Assembly: GCA_947500845.1 (NCBI GenBank)
Contig: CANMTP010000019.1
Coordinates: 21,917-85,916 of the forward strand
Direction of reading: 5' to 3'
DNA length: 64,000 bases
Origin: an uncultured Aquimarina sp.
GTDB taxonomy: Bacteria; Bacteroidota; Bacteroidia; Flavobacteriales; Flavobacteriaceae
The notes beneath the pieces were generated by a model. That model saw only the letters and a program-made list of their open reading frames with translations, ran no database searches and had not been told where the DNA came from. The first letter of the stretch is position 1; each line of letters begins with the position of its first letter. Position numbers and translations under genes: made by a program. This document shows, piece by piece, positions 1 to 9,174 of the stretch.

Positions 1-746
1 AGATCAATACCATCAAAGCCCATGTTAATGAGCTTTTTACAATCTTCAATAAAACGGGCTCTTTTTACAGGATCAGCCGCCATTTCAGGAAAATGCTTAC
101 ACATACTCCACCCACCAATAGACGCCATTACTTTTACGCCATTAGCTTTTGCTAGTTCTAATAATCCTTTTGCACCACTACCTTCTTTTGGAAGCGGTAA
201 AGGTAAAACACCACTAAGCCCCCATTCTGGGTGAGTCCAAGTAGTTCCACCAACGGCAACCTGAAAACCTAAAGCTTCTGCTCTTTGTTTCACAGACTCG
301 TTGATCCATTGAATAGGTTCAATCTCTCCAAAAAGTATATGAAAATCCCAACTGCTGTAGACATCACCATATAATAAATCGGCCGGTTGTTGAATCGCTG
401 TGGGTTGATAAATATCCTTGTTTCTTAAGTCTCCACTATGCAAGGATCCATCGACAGCAACTCCAAAAAAGGAATAATTTAAAATAGTATATTTCGAATA
501 ATCAATGTTTAATTGTGTTAATGCTCCTGCTGAAGGAACTCCAGCGCTGGCTGCTTTCCAGGCATCCCAGTTTGTGATATAACCTATCACCTGCTTGTTA
601 TGGTTCGAAGTGGTTGCACTACCACCAGTATTAACTTGTGCATAAGTAGAACTTGTAATACATACAAGAATTAAAAAGAGAAGTGACATAGGAAACGATT
701 TCCAACAACACCACCACTCTTTGAGAGTAAATTTTGGGTCTTTCAT
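1..746 (-). CDS. GH18 chitinase, N-terminal part (runs off left edge)
   Basis: This gene reads leftwards from an ATG at 746-744 and stays open to base 1, so 248 codons are visible and the C-terminus is outside. The N-terminus is a basic/Trp-rich stretch, then a hydrophobic signal segment ending near STYAQ at about residue 37. After that comes a GH18 barrel start (KQVIGYITNWDAW), the second conserved strand with SIGGWSM, and finally FDGID, the first half of the GH18 catalytic motif DGxDxDxE; the catalytic Glu lies just past the edge. GH18 enzymes hydrolyse chitin with retention through substrate assistance. It is divergently transcribed from the LytS-type kinase gene, and its upstream region carries an element also found upstream of the NagB-fusion gene, which fits membership of the chitin regulon. 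Export is clear; the secretion route cannot be told without the C-terminus. Confidence 0.9.
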   Translation of the reverse strand, partial: MKDPKFTLKEWWCCWKSFPMSLLFLILVCITSSTYAQVNTGGSATTSNHNKQVIGYITNWDAWKAASAGVPSAGALTQLNIDYSKYTILNYSFFGVAVDGSLHSGDLRNKDIYQPTAIQQPADLLYGDVYSSWDFHILFGEIEPIQWINESVKQRAEALGFQVAVGGTTWTHPEWGLSGVLPLPLPKEGSGAKGLLELAKANGVKVMASIGGWSMCKHFPEMAADPVKRARFIEDCKKLINMGFDGID

Positions 747-865
747 AATCGACTGTGTTAAGTTTTAAAAGAATTTGTTTTGTGTTCAACAGAAAAGATT
801 TTCTGGGATCTTTTCTCGATATGAAAATTATAAAGAAGTGTTAATCTCTAAAAACTAATTAGCTG

Positions 866-878
866 AATGACTCAAAAT
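866..878. promoter_or_regulatory. Candidate operator AATGACTCAAAAT upstream of GH18 chitinase
   Basis: This 13-bp string occurs again exactly at 11251-11263, in the same orientation, about 100-120 bp upstream of the start codon of the NagB-fusion gene. Both genes point left. Matching position, orientation and pathway suggest a shared activator site, possibly for the hybrid two-component regulator or a LytTR regulator encoded here. The assignment to a regulator is inference. Confidence 0.45.
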
Positions 879-943
879 CATAGCTGTTTAGGGTTTAAAA
901 TGCAATAAAGGTATTGTTAACGTAATATTGTTTGTAATACTAA

Positions 944-978
944 AAACATCGTTGTTTAGCTAAAAAACAGTAATGTTT
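944..978. promoter_or_regulatory. Tandem inverted repeats AAACA-N4-TGTTT, 21 bp apart
   Basis: Two copies of AAACA-N4-TGTTT occupy 944-957 and 965-978. The start-to-start distance is 21 bp, two helical turns. LytTR-type regulators typically bind paired sites spaced by about 21 bp, and a LytTR regulator gene lies in the same cluster. The element sits 35-70 bp before the probable start of the LytS-type kinase at 1013. Role as an operator is inferred. Confidence 0.5.
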
Positions 979-1012
979 AACAAAAAATAGGTATTTTCAT
1001 TACATATTTATA

Positions 1013-2073
1013 ATGTATAAACTTTCGTCAAAATCAAACTCAATAAAGAAATATTACATCATTGCCTGTTCTGGCTTATTTATTTTACATTAAACACATT
1101 AAGATGGGGTAGCTATTTTGATGACTATTCCTATTCTTTTCAATCAAATCTAGTTGAATTCTCTGTGCATCTTATTCTGGTATACTTTAATCTATATTTC
1201 TTATTGCCAAGGTTAATCCCTAATAAATATCTTGAATATATTTTTATACTTCTGATCGCAGTCTTAACCATGACATTGGTACGGATATTATTTACTTATG
1301 AATATGTAACCACAGATGTTTTCCCAGAGTCTGAAAGGTCTGAAGATTCGATTTTTGATATTAATTACATTACGGCTGCATTTATAGGAGAAATTTATGT
1401 TATTGGTTTTACTACCGCGATTAAGATTACTATTGACTACGTGAAAAACTTACGTAAAACAGAAGAATTAGAAAAACAAAGCCTGAAAAACGAACTTTCT
1501 CTGCTTAAATCGCAGCTTCAACCTCACTTTTTCTTTAATACCCTTAACAATTTGTATTCTTTAACTCTCGAAAAATCAGATCATGCGCCTGAAACAGTTG
1601 TCAAACTTTCTGAGTTTATGAGTTATGTTATTTATCAGGGAAATAAGAAAAGAGTTTCATTAATGGACGAGATAAAATATATTCAAAATTATATTGATCT
1701 GGAACGTTTACGATTTGGAGATCGTGTGCAGGTTGAATTTTCTATAACAGGTAATATAGAAGGTCAAACTATTCCTCCTTTACTTCTTTTACAATTTGTT
1801 GAAAATTCCTTTAAGCATGGTACCGATCATGAATTGGGAAAAGTAACATTGTCCTTTAATCTTGAAGTCAAGCAGTCTTGGTTAATTTTCAAGACCAAAA
1901 ACAAAAAACGTAATGGCATTTCCGAACCTAAAACAAAAGGTATAGGTTTAAAAAATACTACACGAAGATTGAAATTATTATATGAATCCAATTACGATTT
2001 AATCATCAATGAAAATGAAACTTATTATACAATCACCTTAAAAATTCCACTTGAAGGAAATCATGAAGAATAA
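1013..2073 (+). CDS. LytS/YehU-type sensor histidine kinase, apparent N-terminal frameshift
   Basis: This is a membrane sensor kinase of the His_kinase (LytS) family, expected to phosphorylate a LytTR regulator. The phosphoacceptor box LKSQLQPHFFFNTLNNL lies at 1507-1557, followed by a HATPase segment with FVENSFKHG and GIGLKNTTRRL. The uninterrupted frame to the stop begins after a stop at 1018-1020 and has no ATG before a GTG at 1165, which would remove the first membrane helices. Comparison with the paralogue at 22029 shows its N-terminus split over two frames here: ATG at 1013 gives MYKLSSKSNSIKKYY, then the other frame continues HHCLFWLIYF...RWGSYFDDYSYS. A one-base loss or two-base gain near 1055-1060 explains this. 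It could be a real mutation, a sequencing error, or the gene may start at 1165. The family call is firm; the N-terminus is not. Confidence 0.8.
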
Positions 2074-2130
2074 ATTTTGAATGTTTACTAGCTATTCCTA
2101 ATCATTTTCTTACAAATATCATCATACACA

Positions 2131-5100
2131 ATGACCAAATCTAAAGCGTATATAGTTATCGTACTACTCATTGCATCTCAATCTATGTGGGCTCAAAGAG
2201 AGCACACCAACCATGTGATTACACATTTTGGAAGTAGACAGGGGCTATCTCATGGTCATGTGAATGCTATTGTAAGTGATCAACAAAATATTAAATGGAT
2301 TGGAACAGAAAACGGTATTACTAAATATAATGGCTCTGAATTTGACTACATACGACTCAATAAAAAATATGCCGAATTAAAAAACGAAAATATAGGAGTA
2401 TTATTTACAGATAGTAAAAACAACCTATGGATCGGAACAAAAGGCGGCGGAGTTTCTATGTTTAACATTGAAAAAAATGCAATCAAAAATTACAACTACC
2501 TTATAGATCCTGATAATAAAAGTGACCAACGCATTCTAAGCATTGCTCAAGATGCACAAGGAAATATTTGGATCGGTACCTGGGGTAATGGAATTTTTGT
2601 AATTAATCCTGAAAATGAAACGCTTTTAAACCATTTTAATACGACCTGTCTTGTTTATACAATCTTAAAAGACATTTACGGAAATATGTGGTGGGGTAAT
2701 TATAATATACTAACCAGATATAATCCAGTATCGAAAGAATTAAAAGAGTTTCCTCTCGACACAGAAATAACCGATTTAATTAATGATCCCTTTCGAAATA
2801 AAATTTGGATAGGAACGGCTCTCAACCCTAGTACTAATATTTACAATTTTGATCATACTACTCAAAAAATAAACCCTTTGAAAACTGATGTGCAAACTAG
2901 TTTTGCTCGTTACCTGGCAATGGATCAAGAAAATAAATTATGGATTGGAACCTGGAGTAACGGTTTATACGTAAGTGATACCGATTTAAAAACCTTTACA
3001 GAAGTCAATATTCAAAAAACAAATACTCGAAAAGACAACATTAATTTTGAAACTGTTTTAGACATACATATCGATAAGAATAATATTATATGGTTATCTA
3101 TGGCATACGGTGGCGGAGTTATTCAAATAATCCCTAACAAAAAATTCATGAATGCTTATCATCAATTAGAGAATAGTATGCTTCAAAGAGATTTTAATGT
3201 TCAATCTATATATAAAGATGCTAATAAACTTTGGATCGGAACTTTCGAAAATGGTCTTTTCATGGGTGATAGCTTTTCTTCTTTGAAAAACGTAGAATTA
3301 CAACACCATAAAAGTGCTTCGTATACATATAAAAATAAACTGTTTGTAGGTTTTCTAGAAGGGTTTAGAATATACAATACTGAAAATCAGGAAGAAATCT
3401 TTAGATATCCAACCATTGAGAGAGTCAATTCATTTTTGATAGACAAAAAAGAACGTTTATGGATCGGTACAGAACATGATGGTATCGCTATGGTACCTTT
3501 AAAAGATATTTCCGATTCAAAAAGTTATAGGTATTTTCATGACGGTGGTTCTGGAAATTTCAGGCTTAATAATACCGATAGAATAACAGATATAAAATTA
3601 GATAAACAAGGTAATGTTTGGGTTGGAACCCATAATGGTTTCCATCTATTTGATGAAAACTCACAATCATTTATACACAATACCTTATTAATGGATGAGG
3701 ATTTACCGAGTACCATAGTAAATAATATTCATTTTACAGATAATATCGCCTGGGTAGGAACGGCTAATGGTTTATTAAAGTTGACATTTGTAAATAACAA
3801 ATTGATTCTCAAAAAAAGATATACTACCGCCGACGGACTTGATAATGATTTTATTTCTTCGATAACCAATGATAAGAATAATAATTTGTGGTTGAGTACG
3901 ACCACAGAAATTGTAAAATTTGAAGTAGAGAAAAACATGTTCATTAATTACGGAGAAGTCGACGGTATTGAGACCTCTTCGTTCAATCAAAAATCAGTAT
4001 TCAATGATGGTGACTATATATATTTTGGAGGTATCGATAATGTTACTTATTTCGATCCAGAAAATATTACAACTATTTCAATAAAACCTGAAGTGGTCAT
4101 CTCTAAAACCGTCATAGACAATCAGCATATAACTCCCGGACAAATGCTAAACGGCAGGATTATATTGGATAAAAATATTAATTCAACTCGTGAAATTGTT
4201 CTTACACATAGAGAAAAAGCAATTCTAATCAACTTTGGTTTAAATGATTATTTAGGAGAACTAAATGCTAAATATAAATATAAACTAGAAGGATTTCAGG
4301 ATACATGGATCGACCTTAAAAACAGAAACCAAATTAGTTTTACAGGCCTACCCAGTGGAACATATAATTTACACATCATTGGTTCTAGAGATAATCAAGA
4401 ATGGAGCGAGCCAAGGACCCTTAGCTTAGTGATAAGACCTTCTCCTTTTTTAAGCATCTGGGCGTATGTTTTTTATATCTTACTCTGTTTTGGCTTTTTG
4501 TGGTTACTATATTTCATCAAAACACGGCAGGATAAACTAAAAAGCACCCTGGAGATTGCACGGATCGATAAAGAAAAAGAAACAGAATTAACTGAAGCCA
4601 AGCTCAATTTTTTTACCAATATTTCTCATGAATTTCGCACCCCACTTACTCTAATTGTTAGTCCGTTAATCGAAATACTTGAAGATAAAAGTCTCAGCCC
4701 AATTGCGATAGAAAAATTGACAGTAGTACAAAAAAATGCAAATCGCTTATTGAATCTAGTAAACCAATTATTAGATTTCAGAAAAGCAGATCATAATCTT
4801 CTTACACTTACGGTAGAAACTGACAATTTTGTAAGTTTTGCCAAAGAAGTTTTTATTTATTTTAAGGAGCTTGCTGATTCTAGAAACATAAGTTATACTT
4901 TTCAATCCAGCTATGATGAAATTTTTTTTCCATTTGACAGAAATAATATGGAAATCGTATTGTGTAATCTATTGTTTAACGCATTTAAAAACACAGCCGA
5001 TGGTGACTGTATTTCATTAGAGATAAAAAAAGATAAAAATCATTGTGTTATCATTATAAAAGATACCGGAAAAGGAATTGAGAAAAAAGATCTTGAAAAG

Positions 5101-6165
5101 ATTTTCGACCGTTTTTATCAAATCAAGACTAGTGAATCGGCAAAAATTATTGGTAGTGGTATTGGACTGGCTTTTTCTAAAAAAATTATAGAACTTCATC
5201 AAGGTTCTATAACCGTTAATAGCAAGATCAATATCGGGTCAGAACTCATAATAACAATGTCTTTATTTCCCGTTTATCCAAATCAACAAAAAACGCATAC
5301 CGATTTTGTTTCCAAAGCTGAGACTCTCTCTGAATTTAATGAAATAACTGAGCCCCTAGCAGAAGAAGGTATAGAAGAAAACTCGAATAGAGACTCCATA
5401 CTGATTATTGATGATAATAGTGATATACGAAAATATCTTCATACCTTATTATCTGACAAATACAACATAGAAGAAGCGAAAAACGGAGAAATTGGATATA
5501 AAAAGGCATTACAACAACATCCTGATTTAATTATCTGTGATGTTATGATGCCAGTAAAGGATGGTCTATCTGTTTGTAATGATCTCAAAAAACGAATGGA
5601 AACCTCTCATATTCCGATTATTTTATTAACCGCCCGTAGCTCTGTCTTCTTTGAGCTCGAAGGATTAGAAACAGGAGCCGATGACTACATTACCAAACCT
5701 TTTAATCCTGTGATTGTAAAAACTAAAATTGCCTCAATATTATCGAATCGTAAAAAATTGAGAGCTTATTTACAAAACAAAGTAAGGTTTGAACCTAAGG
5801 ATGATGAAATACTTCAATTTAATGAAGAAGAAGAATTTGTGCGTCAAGCCATAGCACTTGTAGAGGCCAACTTACAAAACAATGAGTTTGGTATTGATGA
5901 AATGGTAGACCAGTTACACATGAGTCAATCTTCATTATATAGAAAAATGAAATCATTAACCGGGCTTTCACTTACGGGCTTTATTCGTTCTGTTCGTTTA
6001 AAAGCGGCAAGTCAAATGATTTTAAGTAGTAATGCCAAATTGAGTCATATCGCATATGAAGTTGGCTTTAACGATTATAACTACTTCAAAAACTCCTTTA
6101 AAGAACATTTTAAATGTTTACCATCAGAATATCGATCTCAAAAAAAGAACAAAAAACAATTATAA
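2131..6165 (+). CDS. Hybrid two-component system regulator (HTCS), glycan-sensing type
   Basis: One polypeptide of 1344 residues joins sensor, kinase and DNA-binding regulator. In order: a signal peptide ending near MWAQ; a periplasmic double beta-propeller with many WIGT-type strands (about residues 30-690); a Y_Y_Y Ig-like domain (about 690-770); one transmembrane helix (about 775-796); HisKA with NISHEFRTPLTL near 829; a HATPase domain with DTGKGIEKKD and GSGIGLAFSKK; a receiver domain starting ILIIDDNSD near 1089 with phospho-acceptor Asp in DLIICDVMMP near 1136; and an AraC-type helix-turn-helix from about 1253 to 1335. All catalytic motifs look intact. HTCS proteins bind oligosaccharides in the periplasm and activate adjacent polysaccharide loci, so chitin oligosaccharide sensing is the inference here. 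It sits 57 bp after the kinase gene and before a LytTR regulator. Confidence 0.95.
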   Translation: MTKSKAYIVIVLLIASQSMWAQREHTNHVITHFGSRQGLSHGHVNAIVSDQQNIKWIGTENGITKYNGSEFDYIRLNKKYAELKNENIGVLFTDSKNNLWIGTKGGGVSMFNIEKNAIKNYNYLIDPDNKSDQRILSIAQDAQGNIWIGTWGNGIFVINPENETLLNHFNTTCLVYTILKDIYGNMWWGNYNILTRYNPVSKELKEFPLDTEITDLINDPFRNKIWIGTALNPSTNIYNFDHTTQKINPLKTDVQTSFARYLAMDQENKLWIGTWSNGLYVSDTDLKTFTEVNIQKTNTRKDNINFETVLDIHIDKNNIIWLSMAYGGGVIQIIPNKKFMNAYHQLENSMLQRDFNVQSIYKDANKLWIGTFENGLFMGDSFSSLKNVELQHHKSASYTYKNKLFVGFLEGFRIYNTENQEEIFRYPTIERVNSFLIDKKERLWIGTEHDGIAMVPLKDISDSKSYRYFHDGGSGNFRLNNTDRITDIKLDKQGNVWVGTHNGFHLFDENSQSFIHNTLLMDEDLPSTIVNNIHFTDNIAWVGTANGLLKLTFVNNKLILKKRYTTADGLDNDFISSITNDKNNNLWLSTTTEIVKFEVEKNMFINYGEVDGIETSSFNQKSVFNDGDYIYFGGIDNVTYFDPENITTISIKPEVVISKTVIDNQHITPGQMLNGRIILDKNINSTREIVLTHREKAILINFGLNDYLGELNAKYKYKLEGFQDTWIDLKNRNQISFTGLPSGTYNLHIIGSRDNQEWSEPRTLSLVIRPSPFLSIWAYVFYILLCFGFLWLLYFIKTRQDKLKSTLEIARIDKEKETELTEAKLNFFTNISHEFRTPLTLIVSPLIEILEDKSLSPIAIEKLTVVQKNANRLLNLVNQLLDFRKADHNLLTLTVETDNFVSFAKEVFIYFKELADSRNISYTFQSSYDEIFFPFDRNNMEIVLCNLLFNAFKNTADGDCISLEIKKDKNHCVIIIKDTGKGIEKKDLEKIFDRFYQIKTSESAKIIGSGIGLAFSKKIIELHQGSITVNSKINIGSELIITMSLFPVYPNQQKTHTDFVSKAETLSEFNEITEPLAEEGIEENSNRDSILIIDDNSDIRKYLHTLLSDKYNIEEAKNGEIGYKKALQQHPDLIICDVMMPVKDGLSVCNDLKKRMETSHIPIILLTARSSVFFELEGLETGADDYITKPFNPVIVKTKIASILSNRKKLRAYLQNKVRFEPKDDEILQFNEEEEFVRQAIALVEANLQNNEFGIDEMVDQLHMSQSSLYRKMKSLTGLSLTGFIRSVRLKAASQMILSSNAKLSHIAYEVGFNDYNYFKNSFKEHFKCLPSEYRSQKKNKKQL

Positions 6166-6349
6166 TCCATTTAAAAAAGAATTTAGAAAATTTTATTGAA
6201 GCATTTTCTTCATTAATGATCAAAAAATAGGGCTTTGAATTATTTGTATTAGGTTTTGCACTATTTGACCTATTTCAACTGTTAAGATTAGAATACATTA
6301 GTCCCGATAGCACTTAGTGTAACACAAATAATCATAATACCCCCAACTC

Positions 6350-7084
6350 ATGAAAATAAAATGCCTAGTACTCGATGATGAACCATTAGCTATAAAAATT
6401 ATTCAAAAACATTTAGAAAGTTTTGACAATTTTGAGGTAACTCATACCTTCAGCAATCCAGTTGACGCTTTTAACACGATCTCAAAAGAGCCTGTAGATC
6501 TGGTTTTTCTGGATATCAATATGCCAAGATTAAACGGTATTGAATTTATAAAGAACCTTACAACTTCACCTTTTATTATTATTACTACTGCGTATCGAGA
6601 ATATGCTGTCGAAAGTTTTGAACTTGATGTTATCGACTATCTGGTGAAACCAATTTCTTTAAAAAGGCTAATGAAAGCATTAAATAAAGTTTCTCATCAA
6701 ATTAACCTTCGTACAGAATCCTTTAAATATATACATAGTGATTCTTCTCTTTCTCCCAGACAGGGTAATCATTTTTTTGTAAAAGTAAATAAGAAAATGA
6801 TCAAAATTTATTTCGATGACATTTTGTATATCGAAAGTCTAAAAGACTATGTTTCTATCAAAACAGCTACCAAAGATTATATTACTCACTATAATCTTTC
6901 GGCGATTACCAAATTGGTGCCTGAGTATGAATTTATGCGAATACATCGGTCTTTTACAATTGCATTAAACAAAGTAAATGCCATAGAAGGAAATTGTGTT
7001 CAAATTCGTGATAAGATGATACCCATTGGCCGAAATTATGTCAAAGAAGTTAAGGGTAGAATTCTAAGTGGTTTTGTAGTTTAA
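6350..7084 (+). CDS. LytTR-family response regulator (first copy)
   Basis: The 244-residue protein has an N-terminal receiver domain (VLDDEPLAIKII at the start, phospho-acceptor Asp near residue 55 in DLVFLDINMP, switch residues in TTAYREYAVESF) and a C-terminal LytTR DNA-binding domain from about 135 to 240 (DILYIESLKDYVSIKTA, FMRIHRSF, IPIGRNYVKEV). It is clearly paralogous to the regulator at 23075. In that second copy the kinase and regulator overlap by four bases, whereas here the HTCS gene lies between kinase and regulator, so the pair has been split. It probably acts on the local chitin genes through paired sites such as those at 944-978; that link is inference. It converges with the GH20 gene 17 bp downstream. 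Confidence 0.93.
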   Translation: MKIKCLVLDDEPLAIKIIQKHLESFDNFEVTHTFSNPVDAFNTISKEPVDLVFLDINMPRLNGIEFIKNLTTSPFIIITTAYREYAVESFELDVIDYLVKPISLKRLMKALNKVSHQINLRTESFKYIHSDSSLSPRQGNHFFVKVNKKMIKIYFDDILYIESLKDYVSIKTATKDYITHYNLSAITKLVPEYEFMRIHRSFTIALNKVNAIEGNCVQIRDKMIPIGRNYVKEVKGRILSGFVV

Positions 7085-7101
7085 CCAATACAATACTTGT
7101 T

Positions 7102-9168
7102 TTATTTATTCATAACTTTTTCTTGTTTCTTAAGATGTTTAATTAACTTTTCAAAAGAAGGAACCAACACTAATTCGACATCTACAACAGGTACTTTTGC
7201 CATTTCGATATATTTGTCAAGGACTTCTAATTGAGCAGAAGTAGTCTTATTGTTCTTGACATAATAATTTAGGATATATGATATTTTTGAAAGGTTTTCT
7301 GCCATAGGTTTTATTTGATTTATGATAGGGTTATCAAAATCATCTAGATTACTGGACAATAAACTCCATCTTTGTAAATATTGATTTAGTTGAATTCGTG
7401 TTTTCTTATCGTTTGGTTGTTCAATTAGTTGTGATACGAGTTTTTCAAATGCTTTAGCATCTTTCGCATCGCTGGTACAGGCATCTGCAAACAAAGTAAA
7501 GGGAGCATAGGTCTGGTATTCAGTACCTCCCTTATTTCGAGTATATTTTTTTAAAGGCTCGCATACCTTTGATAAGGCTAAAATTGCTCTAATATCATTA
7601 CTTTTAGTAATATTTCTAAGTATAACCTCTTTGTTTCTAATATGCGTTATTCCCAGTTTTTCGAGTTGTAAGCTAACATTTTCGAGTCTTACATTCATAC
7701 TTTCAATATCGGTTACTTCTCTGGGTGACCAAAATCTTTCTGCAATAGCAGCTGTTCTTGGCCAAATTCTTGAGTCAATAGTGACCGGAGTTACCAGCTC
7801 GCTCCACATAGTCACCTCTCCACCTAAAATCATTTTTTCTTGTTCCTTTGTTAAATTGACTCCTTTTGGATGTGGGTCTACCAGGTAATGGTCTTCTACT
7901 GGCAACATCAAATCCACATAATACCCATTTGAGAGGATAGTTTGGTAACCTAATTTGATAGCCTGTATAAGAGATTCTCCTGCGGGTAATCCTTCATTCA
8001 CTCCTCGCCAAGAATGGATTATTGCCGATTTTTCTATTTCCGGGCTCATGATCTCTTCCCAACCCACGATTTTTTTATTGAATTCCTTAAGAATTTTCTG
8101 TAATCTAATGTTAAAATGGGTTTGCAGTTCATGATTTGTTTTCATACCATGCTGCTCTTTAAATTTTTTGATTTTTTGATTCTCATCCCAATGCTTACCC
8201 TCATTTTCGTCGCCCCCGATGTGAAAATATTCATCAGGAAATAAACTAGCCATCTCCTCAAAAAGTGAAGACAGGAGCTCATAAGTTTTTTCGTTAGTAG
8301 GATCCAATGTAGGATGGAAAATCCCAGCATTTCTTTCAATTTGATATGTAGTGTCTTTACTGGCAATCTCTGGATAGGCGGTTAAAATTGCTGTTGCGTG
8401 ACCTGGGACATCAAATTCTGGTAATACACGTATACCCCTGTCTGAAGCATATTGAATCACTTCTCTTATTTGTTCATGAGTATAGTATTGCCCATCAGAG
8501 CCGAGTTCATGAAGTTTTGGATACGTTTTTGATTCTACCCTGAAACCCTGATCATCTGTTAAGTGCCAATGAAAGACATTTAGTTTAACAGCAGCCATGG
8601 CGTCCAGGTTTCTTTTAATAACATCTAAAGGTTGAAAATGCCTGGCCACATCAATCATTAATCCTCGCCACGGATATCTAGGGGAATCTATGATGTTTAC
8701 AGAAGGTACATAAAAGTGTTCAGCATTCGAACGAATCAATTGTAATAGCGTTTCTAATCCTCTAAGAATTCCTATATCTGTAGGTGCACTAAGCTCAATA
8801 TTCTTAGAACTAACATTAAGAATATACGATTCATCTTCAAATAATTTTAGTCTACCTTCTCGCTCATAAGCTATCTTAAAAGGTGATATATGATCCTTTT
8901 GTTTTACAGGAAAACCATGTTTGAAAAATACACCGGTTTCATTACTAAGTTTCCTAACAAAACGTGTTACTGCTTTCTCAATTCTTTTATTAGAGTTGTC
9001 CTGAATACTTACAACAAAATCCTTATCTATTATAAATTTCCCATCATAGAGCTCTATTTTCTTGGGTAAGGGCATTAAATTGCTTAGATTTTTATCTTTG
9101 TACTGGCCAAAACCTGATTGAATTATTAGTAAACTGAATAGTAAAGTAAAAAAATATCTTCTCATCAA
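7102..9168 (-). CDS. GH20 beta-N-acetylhexosaminidase
   Basis: A 688-residue secreted GH20 enzyme that releases terminal GlcNAc from chitin oligosaccharides. A signal peptide ends near QSGFGQ. An N-terminal GH20b-type alpha/beta domain (about 30-155) precedes the catalytic barrel, recognised by YPWRGLMIDVARHF, LNVFHWHLTDDQGFR, LPEFDVPGHA and HIGGDENEG. The Asp-Glu pair in GGDE near residue 319 is the catalytic polarising Asp and acid/base Glu. The last 150 residues are helical and not assigned. There is no T9SS signal and no lipobox, so a periplasmic place is likely. The start lies only 6 bp after the stop of the NagB-fusion gene, so the two form an operon that links periplasmic GlcNAc release to cytoplasmic use. 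Confidence 0.95.
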   Translation of the reverse strand: MMRRYFFTLLFSLLIIQSGFGQYKDKNLSNLMPLPKKIELYDGKFIIDKDFVVSIQDNSNKRIEKAVTRFVRKLSNETGVFFKHGFPVKQKDHISPFKIAYEREGRLKLFEDESYILNVSSKNIELSAPTDIGILRGLETLLQLIRSNAEHFYVPSVNIIDSPRYPWRGLMIDVARHFQPLDVIKRNLDAMAAVKLNVFHWHLTDDQGFRVESKTYPKLHELGSDGQYYTHEQIREVIQYASDRGIRVLPEFDVPGHATAILTAYPEIASKDTTYQIERNAGIFHPTLDPTNEKTYELLSSLFEEMASLFPDEYFHIGGDENEGKHWDENQKIKKFKEQHGMKTNHELQTHFNIRLQKILKEFNKKIVGWEEIMSPEIEKSAIIHSWRGVNEGLPAGESLIQAIKLGYQTILSNGYYVDLMLPVEDHYLVDPHPKGVNLTKEQEKMILGGEVTMWSELVTPVTIDSRIWPRTAAIAERFWSPREVTDIESMNVRLENVSLQLEKLGITHIRNKEVILRNITKSNDIRAILALSKVCEPLKKYTRNKGGTEYQTYAPFTLFADACTSDAKDAKAFEKLVSQLIEQPNDKKTRIQLNQYLQRWSLLSSNLDDFDNPIINQIKPMAENLSKISYILNYYVKNNKTTSAQLEVLDKYIEMAKVPVVDVELVLVPSFEKLIKHLKKQEKVMNK

Positions 9169-9174
9169 AAATCT

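Larger units (their letters stand above)
747..1012. other. Divergent intergenic region with repeat elements
   Basis: This region separates the leftward GH18 chitinase from the rightward LytS-type kinase. It contains no open frame worth calling. It does hold two repeat signals listed separately: AATGACTCAAAAT at 866-878, and a pair of inverted repeats AAACA-N4-TGTTT at 944-957 and 965-978. Promoters for both genes are expected here. Confidence 0.6.

Noticed and set aside
22..234. Rightward open frame of 70 codons at the left edge
   Set aside because: It is the antisense shadow of the leftward GH18 chitinase, whose frame is open through the edge and has chitinase motifs.
1165..1167. GTG as the natural start of the LytS-type kinase
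   Set aside because: It would remove the first membrane helices that the paralogue has, and clear homology continues upstream of it in the same frame.
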